DNA of 64,000 bases from the NCBI GenBank assembly GCA_022829145.1, contig CM040753.1, positions 2,389,149 to 2,453,148 of the forward strand, written 5' to 3'. The notes beneath the pieces are model-generated. The model saw only the letters and a list, made by a program, of their open reading frames with translations. It was not told the origin of the DNA and made no database searches. Origin of the DNA: Albula goreensis. Its lineage: Eukaryota > Chordata > Actinopteri > Albuliformes > Albulidae. This document shows, one piece after another, positions 21,500 through 32,750 of this stretch. Both the position numbers and the translations under genes were made by a program. Position 1 is the stretch's first letter. Every line of letters begins with the position of its first letter.

Positions 21500-24201
21500 T
21501 CTTGCTCTCTCTCTCTCACACACACATACACACACACTCTTCTCTCTCTCTCTCACACACACACACTCTTTCTCTCTCTCACACACACACTTACGGGCGC
21601 TCCCCAGGGCCCAGCCTCCTCCGTGCAGGTAGACGACGCCCCTCTTCAACACCCCCTCCCTTCCGTGGGTGGACTGGAACAGGCGCACCTGCACCCCACC
21701 GAGGGAGGTGTCCTGCACCCGCACCCCCTCGCTGGACTCTGGGCCCTGCATTTCAAAGCGGTTCACTGCGTAGTTCAGCACATGGATGTGGTGAGTGAGG
21801 CCTAAGTCATGGGCCAGATTCCCCTGTGTGGAGGAGAGGAAACCAGGGCATGGACAAGATTCAAATGGGGGAGGTGAAGAGATAAGGGATGATAGAGGAG
21901 TGATTTAGAGGAAAAGAGAGGAGAGGGTCACCTTCTGTCAATAAACAAACAAAGACAGTCCACTCACACCCAAATCAGAACTTAGCATAATTCATAATGA
22001 CAAAAAGAGGCCATTGGCACAAAGACACTATTGTTTATCTACAATCTACGGAGTATCCAGCACTGCCCATCAAGCCTGGACTAATGACATGATGTTGTAA
22101 TGATAGAAATCAACAAGAAAACATTTTTAAAAGCCCTTTTAAGAATTTAAAAACCTCAATTACCCCCCACCCCAAACCCTTTATGCACAATCACACACAG
22201 ATAATGTAGAATCTGAGTGGGGATGAAAACCCCAAACAGTTTAGGGGGGCTCCATGAAACCCCAAACAAGGGCTCCAAAAGGGCCAAAGAAATGTTCATC
22301 GATTTCATCAACAGTTAGGGGGCTCTGGTCTGGTTCATGGGGCCCAGACGGCCTGCCAGCTCCCCTGCTTACAAGTCAGTCCACGAGAACTTTGATGACT
22401 ATAAGAGGCCAAATGTAAGACACAGAACGTGGTCTACTGGAAGTCCCTGGATCCACTTCCTGTCTAGGCTCGTTTAGTTTTAGCGGGTGCACGAACACGC
22501 TTCTCCGGTTCCCTTTTTTTTTCTTCCGGAGAATGAAACTTGTGACGCAATGCGTGAAATCAGGGAAAAGTTCGCTCTTCTGAAGGCAGAACAAACACGC
22601 AATGTGCTTTCACTCATCCTTCGGGGGGGTTCCAAAGGGGGCGGGCTAGAATGTGCCCAAACACATGGACTACAATATCTCCCCACAGCCGTGGAATCCG
22701 ACATCAAGCGTTTTAAAACGCTGTCCTCAGTAGATGAGACTCTGTATTGGATTATTTGATTTTGCGGACAGGGGAAGCAACCAGCGACCAAATGCCTGTG
22801 AATATCACATGAGACAAACCACAGGTCAATTCATTGATAGCCTATAATGAGGTTTTCTGGTAGTTAATTTGAATCAGTCTTCAAACGTGTCATTCAATGC
22901 ACAAACATAATGCGATTTTCCTAATACTTTCATAAATGTTCAGTGTTAATTCAGCTGTAAGTCATGGACTATCTGAGAGCACAACGGCAGCCTACTCTGT
23001 CAAAGCTGACTTAACACTGATTTTATTTCCGTGCGACTTTGCAAATATCTGATATTGGGAGCTGCAATATATTCTGCTATGAACTTGAAATTGCCTATCC
23101 TGGAATTGTGTGTATTCCTAAACTTGGAACAATCTTTAACTCCTTTCATGTCACATATCCCGACAAAGAAATGGCATCGTCTTGTGATGTAGCAAGATCA
23201 CGAAAATATAAACAGGGCTGCTAACACCCAAGATGTAGGTGGTGCCTGTCTGACATGCAGTGCACCGGGCGCTGCGGTTCCCCGAACAGAACGGGTTTGT
23301 CTGGACAAGTAAGAAGGATCACGTTAGACACCAGGTTACCCCAGAGAATACAACACGTTTGTGTTTGGGAGAGGTTTGACAAGAGGGCGAGGCCGTGGGG
23401 AAATCGGTGAAAGTTTAAACTGTTTGTAAACCTTTCATCTGCAACTGTGACTGATACGTAGCTTCCCTGAAAACCTACCATGATCTAATGAAAGGAAAAT
23501 ATATACTAGGCTATTCGTATGTCCGCATGTCAAAACATACAGTCGTGAATTGTGTATTTAAAACAACAATAGTAACAACCAAAGGCAGTTAACCTAAACT
23601 CCAATTATCATAAATTATGGTGAAGCCCACAAAAAATGTAATGTAGCAGAAGCGACTAGGTGACTACTGCGTAGAAAGCTGTTTCTCATTCATGCACCAA
23701 AAATGTGCAGCTCGGTTGCTTTACCCCCGGAAAGCTGTCGTCCTTAAAAAAAAAACAAGGTAGCTAACGTGAAACGTAGCATACACATCAGCTTAAGTAT
23801 AAACTGACCAGCCCAGGGTGATCAATAAATATATCAAGCAATCAAAATATTTAATATGAATGGTTCTGACAGACCTATTTACAAAGCCATCCCATTTTAA
23901 CATGTCAAGAATTCAAAGAATGGAGACCTGTTATCCAGCTTGCTCATTAAAATGTACGTAAATTTTATGAATTAATTGAGCGAGCGAGCAATGAACCGAA
24001 AAATTAAATAATGTTTATTTTGTGTGTTTGATATTCTGCACTGGTACACCTCGGGACTCTTACCAATCTCATGGCACTTCGGAACGTTGCGTCTAGAAGC
24101 ATCAGTTTCCATGGTTCTGAAATGGTACTCGGCAGCGGGATGTAAATGTAGTATGCGACTGCGACTGTCAGTAAGCAAGTTATAGCAAAAACCCGCTTCA
24201 T
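19208..24201 (-). CDS. nceh1: NCEH1, neutral cholesterol ester hydrolase 1 (complete, 5 exons)
   Basis: NCEH1 is an ER-membrane serine hydrolase of the hormone-sensitive-lipase/AADAC family. In mammals it hydrolyses cholesteryl esters and 2-acetyl monoalkylglycerol. Coding exons: 24064-24201, 21595-21823, 20602-20671, 20113-20284 and 19208-19825, all with GT-AG introns and matching phases. They sum to 1,227 bp, 408 residues plus TAG, the same length as human. An N-terminal signal-anchor (about residues 4-22) is followed by the luminal hydrolase domain. Visible motifs are the oxyanion HGGGWA at 113-118, nucleophile GDSAGG with Ser191, Asp348 in [10 protein letters not shown] and His378 in DGFHGC; these numbers equal the human ones. 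The C-terminus WLDQNL is as in human. Potential N-glycosylation sites NHT (270) and NWT (287) are kept; the third human site (389) is Tyr. The gene is compact, about 5 kb. Confidence 0.97.
20113..20284 (-). CDS. nceh1: NCEH1 exon 4 (catalytic serine)
   Basis: This exon is 172 bp between TCTCAG|TTACCGG and CAACAG|GTAGTA. It encodes [20 protein letters not shown] through [26 protein letters not shown] carries the nucleophile Ser191. Phase 0 at its 3' end. Confidence 0.96.
20602..20671 (-). CDS. nceh1: NCEH1 exon 3
   Basis: This exon is 70 bp between CCTGCAG|GGATGC and ATCGA|GTAAGT. It encodes [20 protein letters not shown] and VSI, then two bases of the next codon. [11 protein letters not shown] is identical to human. 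The codon across the next junction gives Asp (DYRLAP), where human has Glu. Confidence 0.95.
20898..21001. repeat. (CA)n-rich microsatellite in NCEH1 intron 2
   Basis: CA runs are interrupted by TCACAGTCAT and ACTCACA motifs. They are separated from the larger CA/CT block by about 100 bp of non-repeat sequence. Confidence 0.9.
21103..21592. repeat. Compound CA/CT microsatellite abutting NCEH1 exon 2
   Basis: About 20 alternations of (CA)n and CTCTTTCTCTCTCT-type blocks form irregular units of 25-45 bp. On the minus strand the intron begins GTAAGTGTGTGTG, so the array starts at intron position +5. The 280- and 217-codon Ser/His/Thr/Leu frames across it are artefacts. Confidence 0.95.
21595..21823 (-). 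CDS. nceh1: NCEH1 exon 2 (oxyanion hole HGGG)
   Basis: The acceptor is CACACAG|GGGAAT and the donor is GCCC|GTAAGTG. It encodes [20 protein letters not shown] through [14 protein letters not shown], plus one base. HGGG at residues 113-116 forms the oxyanion hole. From its fifth base the intron runs directly into a TG/GA microsatellite, an unusually close contact with the splice site. Confidence 0.96.
24064..24201 (-). CDS. nceh1: NCEH1 exon 1 (start and signal-anchor)
   Basis: This exon has 46 codons from an ATG with G at -3 to the donor TTG|GTAAGA, phase 0. It reads [20 protein letters not shown], then [20 protein letters not shown]. The YYxYIPLP and [13 protein letters not shown]-like block is a hallmark of NCEH1 and fixes the start. 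Confidence 0.96.
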
Positions 24202-24345
24202 CGCAACGGTATGCTAACCGCCCGGGCCAAAAGAAGTCGGTAGAATGACACCCAGAAATTCTATTCTGAGGAAGTCTGTCTGCAAGCGACAACTACCTGC
24301 ACAGCGGCCAGCGGCGACTTCAAAATAAAAGCACCCAGCCGTTGC
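24202..24345 (-). promoter_or_regulatory. NCEH1 5' flank / presumed promoter
   Basis: On the minus strand this precedes the ATG. It includes CpG-containing GC-rich pieces (GGCCCGGGCGG; GTCGCCGCTGGCCGC) and an AT-rich TTTTATTTTGAAG at about 24320-24332 that may act as a weak TATA. GTTGCCAAGAAGC at its far end resembles an RFX half-site. The transcription start is not determined. Confidence 0.4.
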
Positions 24346-27300
24346 CAAGAAGCGCCAGTTGCTTGCTTTCCTTTAAAATAATTTAAAGAAAAACAATTCA
24401 GTTAATGCTTTCACAATTGATTTTTTGTTGTTTTTTGAATGTATAGAATACAATTCGTACTAGTACCCTATATAAAATAAATCACAGGCTATACAACATC
24501 CAGTCTGTAACACTTCTTAGCTTGCCTGAAAGTACTGCTTTATATGTACTCCTATGTATCCAGGGTTTATGCGTTATGTGCATTTTTTACTTTCAAATGT
24601 GTGGATAGCTCTCATAGGGGCAAAGGTTCTTCTTTTCTGGTCTGAATTAAAAACAGTGAAGTCCACACAAAACAAAATGTGCCATAATAGCCTATCTACC
24701 ATCAGTTTAACCACAGTGCTATTTTTAAATGCCCTTACCAAGCTAACAAAGAATTATAGCTCGCTAACTTTGTATGTACTGTGTGAGCGATACACTGTTA
24801 ATTGTTGCAATAAACTAATCAATTCTCTCATTGGGAGTGACAGTTAACGAGGCCAGCTAACTAAGAGCTTAATTTTGAAGTTGCTAACCCGTGTCTGTCC
24901 AGGAAGTAGTGTCCGTTTCATAATGACAGTTCGGTGGCTTTAATCATGTTGCGCAACCGACTTGGATGTGGATGGATGGGAAATGAAGTTCTTTTGACAC
25001 ATCTTTTGGCACATCTTCCATGAGAGAAACACTGACCGTTCACATTAACCTTCCTCATATAAGAAATGAAAACTACGTTTTGTGCAGATGAGGTGTTTTA
25101 GACCATATTGAGCAGTTAAAGGTCATACTTTTGTACAAATAATTGGATAAGATTTGGTTACTTCATGTCCCACAATTCCTTGTATCCAACACAGAATACT
25201 GCAGTGACAGGGGGAGGGCAGAGCCAGCTGCTTCACTCTCATCTTGATCTTTGAAGGACCCACTATTAGACTGGACTGTCTTGAGTGGTTGAGTGGATTA
25301 GCTAAGTCTTAAAGAGACATACAGTAGTAATCTCAGCAACGTGATCTTATATATATTTATATATATAAAGAAACTCAACTGTTTTAATTAGCCATTTAAC
25401 CACTATTTTCCCCAGCCATGCTGGGCTTCAGGCTCTTTTGTTGCAGTCTCTCCTACCTGCTAGTTGAGTAGCCTAGGTTACACAGTTCCAGTCACATCTC
25501 CTTACATACTTTTCCTGTGTGCATTTGATACAGTTGCCAGCTGTAGATTTTTCTCAGCTTTTGCTTGCTGTTTGTAGGTTTCAGTAAGCTGGCTGTTGTT
25601 CGTTCAGTCACACCTTCCTTTATCCCTCTGGGGTAAAGTGTTAGCCACTGCAATCTGGGTGTGGAGGCAGAGCTGTCATCCAGATAACCTACATTTGTAT
25701 TGCCATGACTCACACATTTTGTTCTTCAATGGTTATAACTGGGTTACAGAAAAAAGAGATTTCATGTTATTGGGCTGTCTCTCCCTATCCAGTGAACTAA
25801 TTCAGTTCATTTAACCATAAGGAGGTCAGTTGAAAACTCATTTTAAAATTGCAGTGATGGCCTGGGAAATCAACACAGTTTGGGAAGAGATGGTGTATCC
25901 AGCATGATGTGATTAGTGGCAAGGGGGTCGGACATATAAAACAAGTTCTGCGGTGATTTGACCAGCACACTGGTTTTAAATCCCCGACTCTTTCAGAAAG
26001 CACCACAGGATCTTTCGTGACCGCAGTGAGGTTTAAGTTCTTCTCTGAATGACAACTCCCTCTGCAGCACAGCAGTCACTATGCTGGGGCCCTGGGTCTC
26101 TGCTTGGCCCAGATGGAAGAGCGCCCCCTACTGGCTTGCCATCAATTCTTCCTGCAGCAGCTTAGCTTTCCCAGGATTCCTCCACTCATGCACAAACCAA
26201 GCCCACACCTGCACACAGCTCTCAGTTTCCTTAAGAAATGACTGCTGACTGCACACACGTCTACTAGAAAAACGTTTATTTTAACAATTGTCTTATCCCC
26301 TGTTTGCCCTCCTGTTAAAATCTGGCATGCTCTCCCATTACTGAAGGTTGTTGAATTCCCACAGCAGCAAGATCCTTCCTCTGGTTCAGACTGGAACTGG
26401 AACTGATTATCATTCAGTCACATTCTCCAAAACATGCCGTAATTATTCGTTTTTTCTTTTCACTTTTCTGCGCTGGCTGGACCTCGCAGTTCCCACACCA
26501 AAGGACTGAGCAAATGGCTCGGCTGCAGGAAAAAGTTCTAGGCACCAGGCTGGCTGCAGGACTTGCATTGCAGATTCTCTATGGTAACCATATTCTCTAT
26601 GGTAACAACACAGAGCATTCCACTGCTGCATATTAATTTTCATTGACACTGATTGGCTCAGGGCATACCCAAAGTCTGTCACTGGAAGTGTAAGTGTAGG
26701 AATCATCTCTAGGCCCTTCGGCTCTGAACCTAGTGGCAAACAAAGTCAAGTTATCGGTAAAAATAACAAAAAAAGAGGAAAATAACAAGCTGATGTTTTC
26801 AAAGTTTGAAACTCCAAAGATAATTAATTGCCAGAGCGGATCTGGCAACCTCAAGAACAAAAAGCCGAAACTCATGTTTTCAGAGCTGATTAACAATATA
26901 TGAATGTACTTTAACAACAAGACATTTACACTGTAATTTCCCTGAGGTTCACCAATTTGAATATTTGGTTATTGCCATGTATTCTGCTGAAAAATCAAAC
27001 TGGCTCAAAACTCTGTTACATACTGGCCTGGAAGTGTGTGAACTGGCACATTTTCGCCACTAGGGGGACCCATTAGGATGAGAAATGCCCTGGATGGATG
27101 ATCCCCGGCTAACGAAAACATATTGAACAAATATCATCTTGGAATGGAGCATGGGTTTTAGGGTTGTAAAATCTGTTTGGTTAAGTTGTAATTTTGCTGA
27201 AAAACAAAAATCAAATCAGACCGCAAGCTCATCGTTTTGAAGGCCATTTTCAGTTAAGCGCAGTGTGAAAGAGGATCTCAGCAGCTTGTGACACATGCAT

Positions 27301-27535
27301 TGACAGTTGTTATAGTTAGCCAGCACTTGAGGACATGCACTTACCTCTAAATATGGCTGCCAGACGGCTTTCGATGTTCTTCTCTGATAAATATTGTTGG
27401 AGGCTCTTTCATGCGAACACTCATAATTCTTGGTATGCGTGGGCTTTAAACTTTGACCACTCTCTTGTTATTGCTGTGGGGGTGGTCCTGTCTGACCTGA
27501 GAGGACAAACATGAGGCTGAGATGGTCGAGATGTG
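24346..27535. other. Intergenic, no gene recognised
   Basis: The sequence is mostly AT-rich. A short tandem duplication of ATTCTCTATGGTAAC occurs at about 26574-26605. Around 25960-25996 a piece (GGTTTTAAATCCCCGAC) resembles a decayed tRNA-like B box, possibly a SINE relic. No supported exon. Confidence 0.5.
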
Positions 27536-27539
27536 TTCA

Positions 27540-27760
27540 TAGGCCTGACATTTTTCAGATACGTTTCACATCTTTTGCCTTTAAAATGGTGTTGCACCAT
27601 GATCCAGGTTTGAAAATGATGTTTTGCAGTGGAAATAATGTTGCTGTAAAAGTCAGTTTCCTGCCCTGACTTCCTCTTAAAAAGATGCACCGTGATGTGC
27701 ATTCTTGCATACGGTACAGATGTGATGTTGCTAAACTGTTCGTAAGGTTACTGTGAAAAT
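27540..27760 (-). repeat. Dispersed family M copy (minus orientation)
   Basis: On the minus strand it reads ACATCACATCTGTACCGTAT, CATCACGGTGCATC, AAGAGGAAGTCAGGGCAG, and AACCTGGATCATGGTGCAAC. The same landmarks appear in the same order in plus orientation at 46220-46720 and 61935-62130. Confidence 0.55.
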
Positions 27761-28061
27761 TAGCGGGCGTTACTTTTACAGCTAAGTTATCAGCTTTAAA
27801 TATGGGCTGGGGTGAAGTTTGTCCTCTCAGATGAACAATGAAAAACCAATCAACAGCCACAGCTGACTGCACTAACTGTGAGACTGAACCTGGAATCATT
27901 TTCACATGAATTTTAATCCTTTTGCTTCCACAACCCAACAGAGAAAGACACAGACAGATCGAGAGAGAGGATTCTATGTTGTTGCTGTAATTAATGTATG
28001 ACATTATTTCTTTCATTGCAGTCTTTCTCACATTTATAGTTGAGCTGAGTTGAAAAGAGGG

Positions 28062-28290
28062 ATAGTTGAGAAAGAGAGAGAGAGAGAAAGAGGGGGAGAG
28101 AGTTTTGTGTTGTTATTCATGATTTAGTAATAAATTATGAATACTCATAATCATTTTCATAGTTTATTCATAATTTTCTCATTATAATCTTACAAGTTCA
28201 ACTGAACAATGAGAACAAGAGAGTGGTGATGATGATGATGTGTGTGTGTGTGTGTGAGAAGAGAGAGAGAGAGAGAGAAAGAGAGCAATC
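28062..28290. repeat. GA and GT microsatellites
   Basis: GA-rich runs at 28066-28100 and 28257-28284 flank an AT-rich spacer and a (GATGAT)/(GT) run at 28225-28255. It is low-complexity DNA with no gene. Confidence 0.85.
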
Positions 28291-29384
28291 TTGGGAGTAT
28301 AATTTTGGGGTAAGGGAGGCAGCACTATATCTGTGTACATGTGGGTGTGTATATGTATTTGTATGTTGGTCTGTGAGAGTGTGTATCTGAGCGAGAGAGA
28401 CAGAAATAGAACATGAGAAATGAAGTGTGCACAGCGTAAGGATGTTTAGAGTAAGCTGGCTCCCCCCCACCCCCACACTCACACACAGTCTGCTGTTGGA
28501 CCAGCCTTGAACTGACAGAGTGGATTATGGGTCGCACGTGGCCTGGCACTCAAACCAGCTCTGACCCGCCTCTCTGCCACGGCAGCTGCGATGACCTCAT
28601 CTGTCACAGACCCCCCCCCGCACCGTCCTGTACCCCAAAACTAGGGCTGCTCCCCAGCTAACGCAAGCCCTGCCACAGTATTTCACAGATCTGCACGCAC
28701 TCCAGCTTGGATTGCCACCCCTTGTCCAAATCCAGGCAATTTAGGGAGAGAGGTTCCTGTGTATTTCTCAAGTGAGTGCAGTGTTGGCGTTCTGGTGGTG
28801 GTGGCAAGGGTGTGCTTTCCGGGATTGGGTATGATTTCACACATATTAAACTACTATCTGCCATGGATCAGAAAGGCACCAAACCCCAGGGACCCTTCGT
28901 AAGCTGTCCTGGAAGACGGCGGCTGCATTCCAGAGAAATCTCCGGAAAATATGGAACGCGTGGCGGCTCTGACTCCAGCGTTCTGACATAATACAAGCCT
29001 CCGGGACGCCACAGCGCTGCAGCCATGTTGAAGGGGACATCCTGCGGCTGCTGGGTCTCCCCGCTGTCGAACGTTAGATAGCGTGAAGACGTGCATCTGT
29101 GCCGAGCTGCCAAGCATCTCCCAAGTAATCATGGGAAATGAATATGCCAGATTGGCTAGCAGCTTCATGATCTCACTTAGAAACGCTGCTGGATTAGGGG
29201 ACAGCAACACAGCTCTATCTCACATCCAGTAGATACCAGAAACGGGTGGAAAATACTGTACTGTACCTCTCTGTATTTATGACAAAACAACAATAAAAAC
29301 CCCAGAAAAACCTTTATATGTCATATTTTAAACTGCCACTTTAGCATGCAGTGAAGTATAGTCACTGTTAGTAAATAGGAAAAT

Positions 29385-29672
29385 TTGCAAAATGAGCAGA
29401 ACAACCATGTTGTTAATGAAGAGACAGATCCCATGTTCGCAGTTGAAGACAGATACTTCACTTACACAGCCGGCCACGGGAACACAAGCATGGAGCAAAA
29501 TGTTCAAAGATTACATTGTGTGGTCAACATTTATACAGTTTAGGGGAATTACATTAGCATGTGATGGCTCAGATATGGTAATGGGGAACCCCACGTTCCG
29601 CAGACGGCAGGTAATAGGTTGTTAGCAGGAGGCGCCATTTGGCCCTGGATGGATGCGGCAACATCCCTTTGT
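29385..29672 (-). mobile_element. LTR-like element, copy A (inverted relative to 43.6 kb copy)
   Basis: On the minus strand this reads AAAGGGATGT, CCAAATGGCGCCTCCTGC, GGGGTTCCCCA, a TATA-like CTGTATAAATGTTGACC, CACACAATGTAATCTTTGAA, and CATGGGATCTGTCTCTTCAT. The same series occurs on the plus strand at 43597-43895, collinear over about 290 bp. A TATA-like element followed by about 150 bp is what a solo LTR would show, but clear TG...CA ends and a target duplication were not found. Confidence 0.6.
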
Positions 29673-29796
29673 AATTCTAACACACTTTCTCAAACACTGC
29701 GCCGCTCTCCAAAACTGTCTCCCAACATCACCAATCAAAGACCACAATGATCAGTAGGAAATGAGGATGCAGGTGCATTCTGAAGGAAAATGACAG

Positions 29797-29799
<3 letters not shown>

Positions 29800-29851
<52 letters not shown>
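29800..29851. repeat. (GA)n microsatellite
   Basis: An uninterrupted run of about 25 GA units. Confidence 0.95.
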
Positions 29852-29853
<2 letters not shown>

Positions 29854-30307
29854 CACCCCTACCCGTGGATCAATCGTGGGAAGAGCCCTTGTGCTCCTGT
29901 GCCTTGAGAATGTGGAGTTGTTCTCCAGAGGATTAAAGTTTGTTATTTTTAGAGGCGAAGGATTATGGTGTCACTGTTGACATTAATGAGTCTCTGAAAG
30001 TTTGAGGTCATTTCCATAAATAAGAAAAACACCGCTTTGTAACTTTTACACATATTTGGCTGCAAGGTTTTGGCAAAGGCAAAAGCTATATTTATGATCT
30101 GAGTACCATATTTTGACACTCAGATCATAAACATGATGCCAATCTCTGTGTGTATGTGGTCCTGTCATTTCAAAAGGAATGAGCAAAATGTTTTTGTGAT
30201 ACACAAATTCATTGAACTGCATGGAGTACAAGATGTACTAAGGTACAAGTAGTTATCAACATCCTGCAGAGAGCATATGTTTACCTAAAGTCATGTACAG
30301 TTTGGCA

Positions 30308-30358
30308 TATTTCATTTAGCATGTGCTCTTTTCCAGAGCAGCTTAGAATCTACATCAG
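30308..30358 (-). mobile_element. SINE 3' tail fragment
   Basis: CATTTAGCATGTGCTCTTTT and CCAGAGCAGCTTAGA is the reverse complement of the fish SINE tail (taagtcgctctggataagagcgtctgctaaatg) with scattered changes. Confidence 0.5.
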
Positions 30359-30560
30359 TGGACACTCTGGTAGTGGGCTGGTGTTTGAATCTAAATTTCT
30401 ACACACTATCCTTCATAAGGGCTGGATGCATTATTGAAGGAATTCAATAAAGTACCTGGATCAGGTGTATAACATTGGTGCCCTGCCTCCAAATCAACCC
30501 TACCACACTTAATTTGGAGCTGTGGTGTGATGGCTGTTATGCTGGGGTGCTGCTCTGGGG

Positions 30561-30632
30561 AGGGGGCAACAGGATTTGCACCATAGGCCTCTATAACTGG
30601 AGTCAAATGCTGTACCACTGGGCTATACCCCC
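30561..30632 (-). pseudogene. tRNA-Cys pseudogene (decayed tandem copy)
   Basis: This is the same 72-bp length as the intact tRNA-Cys next to it. It keeps GGGGGTATAGC at the 5' end, GTGGTACAGCATTTGACT in the D arm and anticodon region, and TGCCCCCT at the 3' end. The anticodon reads CCA instead of GCA. The 3' side of the anticodon stem no longer pairs, and the T-loop GTTCAAATC is GTGCAAATC. The acceptor stem alone remains intact. Flanks share AATCAACC and CACACTTAA with the intact copy, so both came from a segmental tandem duplication. Confidence 0.8.
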
Positions 30633-30757
30633 ATGCTTGTGTGCACAACTGTGTGAGGAGATGGTACATAACAGCAGTATCCTAGAAATATACCTAGAAA
30701 TCAACCAACCACACTTAAATTTGAGGCCCACCCCCCAACCGTTAGGTGACAATAAAG

Positions 30758-30829
30758 AGGGGGCACCCGGATTTGAACCGGGGACCTCTTGATCTGCAGT
30801 CAAATGCTCTACCACTGAGCTATACCCCC
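30758..30829 (-). tRNA. tRNA-Cys (GCA)
   Basis: This 72-bp gene on the minus strand begins GGGGGTATAGCTCAGTGG and ends CCGGGTGCCCCCT. All four stems pair. The anticodon GCA is at 30795-30797; the A box (TAGCTCAGTGG) and B box (GGTTCAAATCC) are canonical, and the discriminator base is T as expected for tRNA-Cys. It appears identical to the standard vertebrate tRNA-Cys. No clean run of four T follows directly; the first T-rich stretch downstream is CTTTATTG, so termination may be weak. Confidence 0.96.
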
Positions 30830-32750
30830 AGGCACATGTTAACAGAGGAGAGAGGGAGATAGAATGGGTGTGTTTTTCGCTGTCCACGTGTATGTGAGTT
30901 TGCGTATGCATTGCGTAAGGGAGTGACAGTGTTGACAGATTGTGTGTGTATGAGAGTGAGTGCCCCGCCCCATGTGGAGGTACAGAGAGATTGATGGTGC
31001 TGATTAGAGCAGAATGATTGCGTGTGTTTTATTACACAACAAATACATGTAATGAATAAAAATGAGAAGCTAGCAGCTGAGCACCAAATAACTAGATATA
31101 AGTGCTTGGAGCCTGATTTCATGATAAAAACCCTGATCTTTCACGACATCTTGCGTGCCCAAATGGAATCATTATATATGCATAAGGTCCCTTTAAATAA
31201 CATATACATAATCATATGCAACCTGCAAAAATACAACTTAAACTATTGTTTTTTTTTTTCATTTGGACTGAAGAGCAAGGGTTTTTTTTGGACAAGATCG
31301 GTTAAGCCTCCTAAATCATTGAAAGAAAAAATGAGTGGAGCTCAAAGGCTGCGGCGCTAATGTGCTAGCAGAGTTCAGAGAGACGGCCGAAGACACAGTT
31401 CCGTGTGAAGTGTCTGTTCTCCGAGATGAAAGCCAGCCAGGCACTGCCCCCTCTTAAATCGGCTCTGTCAGAATCCACCGAAAAGATAAATTCGTGATGA
31501 GGAAGGGATGTCTTTGCCTCCCACCTGAATGCAATCTGTGTGGAGTCTACCAACATGAGACTGCAGGCCAAAAACAGACTGCTAACCTGTCGCAAAGGAA
31601 ACACCCTGTGCATTACAGATGCAGCCGGGGGCAGAGAAAGGCACATCGACAGAATTCACATGCAGCGACCGTAACCTTTTCACGGGCATAGACGAGACAA
31701 GATATAGACTTAGACTGGGGCCTGCGCTTGTGTGCCTTGAGACCAGAGGAGGGAGAGAGACCGCTTGATAAGCTGGTCAAGATGAGATTGGGGATGAGAC
31801 CTAACACTGATAACGTACTGCATGCATTTTACATATAAGCAATCAGAGGAACAGGAAGTCAGCATATCATCAGCCAATGTCTCAGGTAGAATGAGGTCAA
31901 TGACACAACTAGAAATTCTGGGTCCTTTACACAAGCAGGCTCTGAGTGCCCTGCCACTCTTTCTAAAAAAAATTCTCAGATTTTCATGGGCCCCTTCAAA
32001 CCCTCGGGGCCTGTATTCCTAGTACCCTTTTTTCCCCTGATGCTACACCCCAGGGCCCCACGGAGGAGACTCCTCTCTCTCAATGGGAGGAGGCTACTCA
32101 TCTTTCCAGAGTACAGCGCAGCGTTTGGCATGTAAAGAACTGCGATCGGCGATGTTAAGACCCGGCAGCTGAAAGCAGAGGTCAAGTACAGGCTCCGGTA
32201 CCTACGGCTGCCTACGCTTCTCCTTTCAGGGCTGTAAACACGTCTTCAACGAAGCCCCAGGCCTGGAGTGATTTTCACCACCCAGCTTCGCAGGGACTGA
32301 CCTTGACCTGTATCCTTATATTACATCTCCATCGCATTACAGACATTTAGCGGTTGCTCTGCTAAGTGTGAGAAAGCATTATTTTAAGAGTCAGTGATGC
32401 ATTGCACAGCCACAATAGCAATCTGAAGAGGAGTCGTTATCGGTATTATTATATTGGAAAATTTAAAAACACTTCAATTGCAAGCCTTTTCCACCAGAGC
32501 CGAGAACCCAAAGCTGCACGCTGAAGCCGCCTCTGTCCTGAGACACAGGTTATGGTTGTCCTTAAACTTAAAATGGCCGCTGCCTTTCACAGCTCCCGGC
32601 CACATATTTCAGCAGTGACCTACCAGATTTCCCATGAGTCTGTGAGATTCCTCCATGTTTCAGGTGCCAGGGCCAGAGGGTGGAAAGCGTCTTACAAATG
32701 GACTGTGTTTTTCCATCACCAAACTGAAGAAGTAGAGCTCGCTGTTCACA
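30830..32750. other. Intergenic, no gene recognised
   Basis: TG-rich pieces occur near 30880-30960. The remaining sequence (for example 31300-31500 and 32100-32330) is non-repetitive and moderately GC-rich, without a supported exon. A fragment at 32334-32372 (ACATTTAGCGGTTGCTCTG) may be another eroded SINE tail. Confidence 0.45.

Noticed and set aside
20790-21805. Long plus-strand frames (280 and 217 codons) rich in Ser, His, Thr and Leu
   Set aside because: They are translations of the compound CA/CT microsatellite and run antisense through NCEH1 exon 2.
22487-22759. 90-codon plus-strand frame in NCEH1 intron 1 with a helical-looking segment ([18 protein letters not shown])
   Set aside because: No recognised family, no splice sites, and overlapping frames on the other strand; most likely chance.
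26430-26920. Two overlapping minus frames of 95-98 codons
   Set aside because: No domain, and the hydrophobic part comes from an A/T-rich stretch.
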